DNA of 64,000 nt from Petaurus breviceps papuanus (taxonomy: Eukaryota; Chordata; Mammalia; Diprotodontia; Petauridae). Of this stretch, positions 61,556-64,000 are shown one piece after another (position 1 is the stretch's first letter; the number at the start of each line of letters is the position of its first letter). The notes under the pieces are model-generated. The model saw only the letters and a list, made by a program, of their open reading frames with translations. It ran no database searches and was not told the origin of the DNA. Position numbers and translations under genes: made by a program. The stretch is from the NCBI GenBank assembly GCA_028583685.1, contig JAMXIF010000086.1, positions 21,235,853 through 21,299,852 of the forward strand. Direction: 5' to 3'.

Positions 61556-62650
61556 GTGTAGGCTTTGGTAACATGTTCTTGGTAGAGAGAGCATGAGTGC
61601 TCCTTTCTATGTTTTAAAACTAAATAGAAGGTGCTAATGTAAGTAGTGTGGGTGTGAAATATGCCTGGACACTGGAGGACAGAGAAATGGGTGCAAGTGA
61701 CTCATTATAAGCTTGGATAGGGGCTACAAAGACAGACTTGGCATCATAAGAAGAAGCATTTCCCATAGCCTCTCTCAATATATCCACTGTCTGAGACTTG
61801 GGGATACAGGAATCCATGAAGAAAAGATGGCTTATCTTCACAGATGTGAGGGTCATTTTGTTTTGTTTTGGGGGGGGGAAGAGAAGGGGTTATTAAAAAA
61901 TCCTTAAAGATTTGTCCCATATGGGGTCACATAAGCTGGTTCCCCAGGGAAGGAGATGAGCACCACCTGCTGTAGGAAAGCCAAACTGCAGGAAGCAGCA
62001 AGAATAGCTGAGTGGCAAAAGGCAGATGGAGGCAGCATTTGCTAAAGAAGAGCCCTGTGCAAAGTACAGAGCTGAGTGGCAGAAAGCACATGGGTGACAG
62101 ACTTAATCTGCTAGAGAAGAGGTGAATTGCTGAATGCAGTGAAGTAATGTTAGGTAGCAAAAAGCAGGATCTACAGAAGACATATACAGAGGCAAGAGAA
62201 TTACCACCTCCCAGAGCAGAGGAGAGCTATAGTAGAAGAATAGAAAAGGACAAATGATAGGAACATTGGCAGAAAGCCATAACTAACAACATCTGCTTGG
62301 AGATGATGAGAGCTGCAGGAGGCAAGCAACCCAGCAGAGGTAGAGGATCCAAAGAGGACAGCACTGAAGGGGAACAAGTTCAGCCCCCTCCAGACTGGAG
62401 CTTCGTCCAGGGCAGGGCTGCAAATTATGGATGAAATGCTCATTTCCAAGAGAGGCATTAAATTTCCATTCATTTTCCCAAAAAATTTATGTATTAAGCC
62501 TTGTGAGCTGCTGTGCTTGTAAGGAGACTGGGTGAATATTCTTGGGAGTGCTAGATGCTAAAGTTTTTGAATCATCTTGCTGCAATAAACAAGCCAGAGA
62601 AATTAGAGGTCCCTGAAAAATATGTAAGCCATTCAATCAGGACCATTGTT
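61556..62650. other. unassigned purine-rich DNA with loose internal repetition
   Basis: GAGCTGAGTGGCAGAAAGCA and ATAGCTGAGTGGCAAAAGGC (62070, 62007) and other AAAGCA/AGAGAAG phrases recur, suggesting an old tandem array or retroelement UTR. No coding domain; family unknown. Confidence 0.35.
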
Positions 62651-62654
62651 TGTA

Positions 62655-62745
62655 CATTTAGGTATGTATGTATACATACACACATACATATATACACACA
62701 TGTATGCATATCTACATATATACACATACACAACACACACATATA
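62655..62745. repeat. ATAC/ACAT-rich microsatellite
   Basis: Imperfect TACATACACACATA units. Confidence 0.9.
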
Positions 62746-62751
62746 TGGTGG

Positions 62752-62998
62752 TTATTGTTCAGTTGTTTTTCAATCTGACTGTGACCCCATTGGGGTTTTC
62801 TTGGCAAATGTAAGAGAGTGGTTTGCCAGGTTCGTCTCTAGCTCATTTTACAAATGAGGAAACTGAGACAAAACAGGGTTAAGTGACTTGCCCAGGGTCA
62901 CACAGCTAGTGTCTAAGGCTATATTTGAACTCAGTAAGATGAGTTTTTCTGACTTCAAGTCTGAGGCTCTGTGCACTGTGCCACCCAGTTGCTATCTA
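62752..62998 (-). mobile_element. BovB-tailed composite SINE
   Basis: TTGTTCAGTTGTTTTTCAAT, GTGACCCCATTGGGGTTTTC, TCTAGCTCATTTTACAAATG, AGTGACTTGCCCAGGGTCAC, ATATTTGAACTCAGTAAG and GTGCCACCCAGTTGCT. It is flanked on both sides by microsatellite, so it probably inserted into one. Confidence 0.9.
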
Positions 62999-62999
62999 T

Positions 63000-63085
63000 T
63001 GTGTGTGTATACAATATTAAATTATATATAATTATATACATGTTATATAACATATAATTGCGTATATATTATATGTGTGTGTGTC
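63000..63085. repeat. TGTG/ATATA-rich microsatellite
   Basis: Mixed TGTGTG and ATTATATA units continuing the flank of the SINE. Confidence 0.88.
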
Positions 63086-64000
63086 ATTAACATTAATGTC
63101 TTATTCACAAATCACTGCCAAGGATCACTTCACTTGCAATACAAGACCTGACATAAAACTTACTCCTTTAGAAAGGGAGGGACATTTGTGCAATTTAAAA
63201 CAGGCAAATAATGTAAGAGGAAACAGTAAGTAGACTTGAATTCAAAACATCACAAAGAATAAAAACCAATCAATCAATAAAAATGGACTTTCCCCTTTCC
63301 TCACCCAAATCAAGTGATCTTAAAGCCATTTTATTTTCTGCTAAAGGAAAAAAAAAATTGCTTTAAGTCTATTTCAAAACCTAATTTATGATTCCATTTG
63401 CTATGAAGGTTTCAGATAATTCCACATTAATTCATCAAAAGTAACAGCTTATCTCCATTAAGAGGTCAGCAGAGCTGCAGTGCTCTCAAGCTGCTGCTCC
63501 ATGACATCTCTCTCTGCTCACTGACCTATTCTGACAGCTTCTAACCTCAGGCTGATTCACAGACCTATGAACATTCTTGGCATATTTTCTAAACAGCCTG
63601 CCCTTCTATCACATTCTTCAGTCACCTTCAGCTCCATAAAAGCTTCCTGATGTATGTGTAAGCCAGTCAGGCAGTTGCATCATGCCATTTGCAGATCAGA
63701 AAACATTTATTTCTCTGATTCAAACAAAAAAATTTTTGCCTTTCTCTTTTCCTACACCCCCAAAAGCTTTAAAGTTGACCAAGCAGATGACTACCACTTG
63801 ATTTGGATTTAAAGAAGAACGATTGCCCTTTCTTCCATATATAAAGCAAATAATTTTCCTGGATATTTAGAAGATACCCAGAAGTTACTTTTGCTTTAAA
63901 ATTCTTTTTAGGTTGAGTTCGTTCATAGGGACTGAATTTCAGGAGGAAGTATGGCAGTGTAGAAAGAAAAACGATATGCAGTTGGGTGCCAAGGCATAAG
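63086..64000. other. unassigned, repeat-free DNA at right edge
   Basis: 0.9 kb without any recognised transposon. The stretch 63440-63720 has balanced composition and looks like unique DNA. No open frame of note. It is a candidate for conserved non-coding sequence, unverified. Confidence 0.45.

Noticed and set aside
1-64000. tRNA genes suggested by many B-box-like GTTCAAATC motifs
   Set aside because: All examined copies sit in SINE heads with SINE bodies attached; none has an intact tRNA cloverleaf or terminator of its own.
1-64000. CRISPR array, bacterial operon or phage content
   Set aside because: The window is vertebrate DNA; no direct-repeat/spacer pattern, operon-like gene spacing or prokaryotic coding was seen.

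Overview
This 64-kb window is AT-rich, intron- or intergenic-type DNA from a marsupial. The evidence is the repeat fauna: tRNA-headed SINEs of the WSINE1/SINE1_MD type, longer MIR-like SINEs of the MAR1/CORE type, chimeric SINEs with a BovB/RTE-like tail, many LINE-2 fragments, palindromic hAT MITEs, and a marsupial-style L1. I lean towards an Australian marsupial, but sequence alone does not settle this. I find no intact host protein gene, tRNA, rRNA or CRISPR array. Most open frames are short and lie in repeats or low-complexity DNA.

Layout. 1-5.9 kb: almost no SINEs or LINEs (one 203-bp hAT MITE at 607-809). It holds a GC-richer promoter-like stretch with a TATA-like box (4.3-4.9 kb) and two weak exon-like segments. 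6-20 kb: dense old SINEs and L2 pieces. 20.5-21.4 kb: a 5' piece of an L1 with its 3' part missing. 24.7-31 kb: a mosaic holding a 143-bp dispersed duplication, a TA-flanked MITE inside a SINE (containing a 100-N assembly gap), an RTE-like reverse transcriptase remnant, an L1 tail, a hAT element split by a SINE, and a 164-bp tandem duplication. 32-48 kb: L2, MIR and CR1/L3 remnants, a second copy of the palindromic MITE, other hAT MITEs, and several insertions with readable target-site duplications. 51.6-58.5 kb: a full-length L1 on the minus strand with perfect 13-bp target-site duplications, carrying 5' UTR, ORF1, an unusually long inter-ORF spacer with internal ~105-bp repeats, ORF2 and a polypurine 3' UTR. 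58.5-64 kb: L2, a solo-LTR-like fossil, SINEs, microsatellites and a repeat-poor end.

The parts do not form a pathway. The biology here is transposition history: L1 machinery probably mobilised the WSINE-type SINEs, RTE/BovB machinery the BovB-tailed SINEs, and several nested insertions give relative ages. The most distinctive observations are the repeat-bearing L1 inter-ORF spacer, the gap-containing TA MITE, the 143-bp duplicated segment of unknown origin and the SINE-free promoter-like block near the left end. I did not find a convincing new molecular system.
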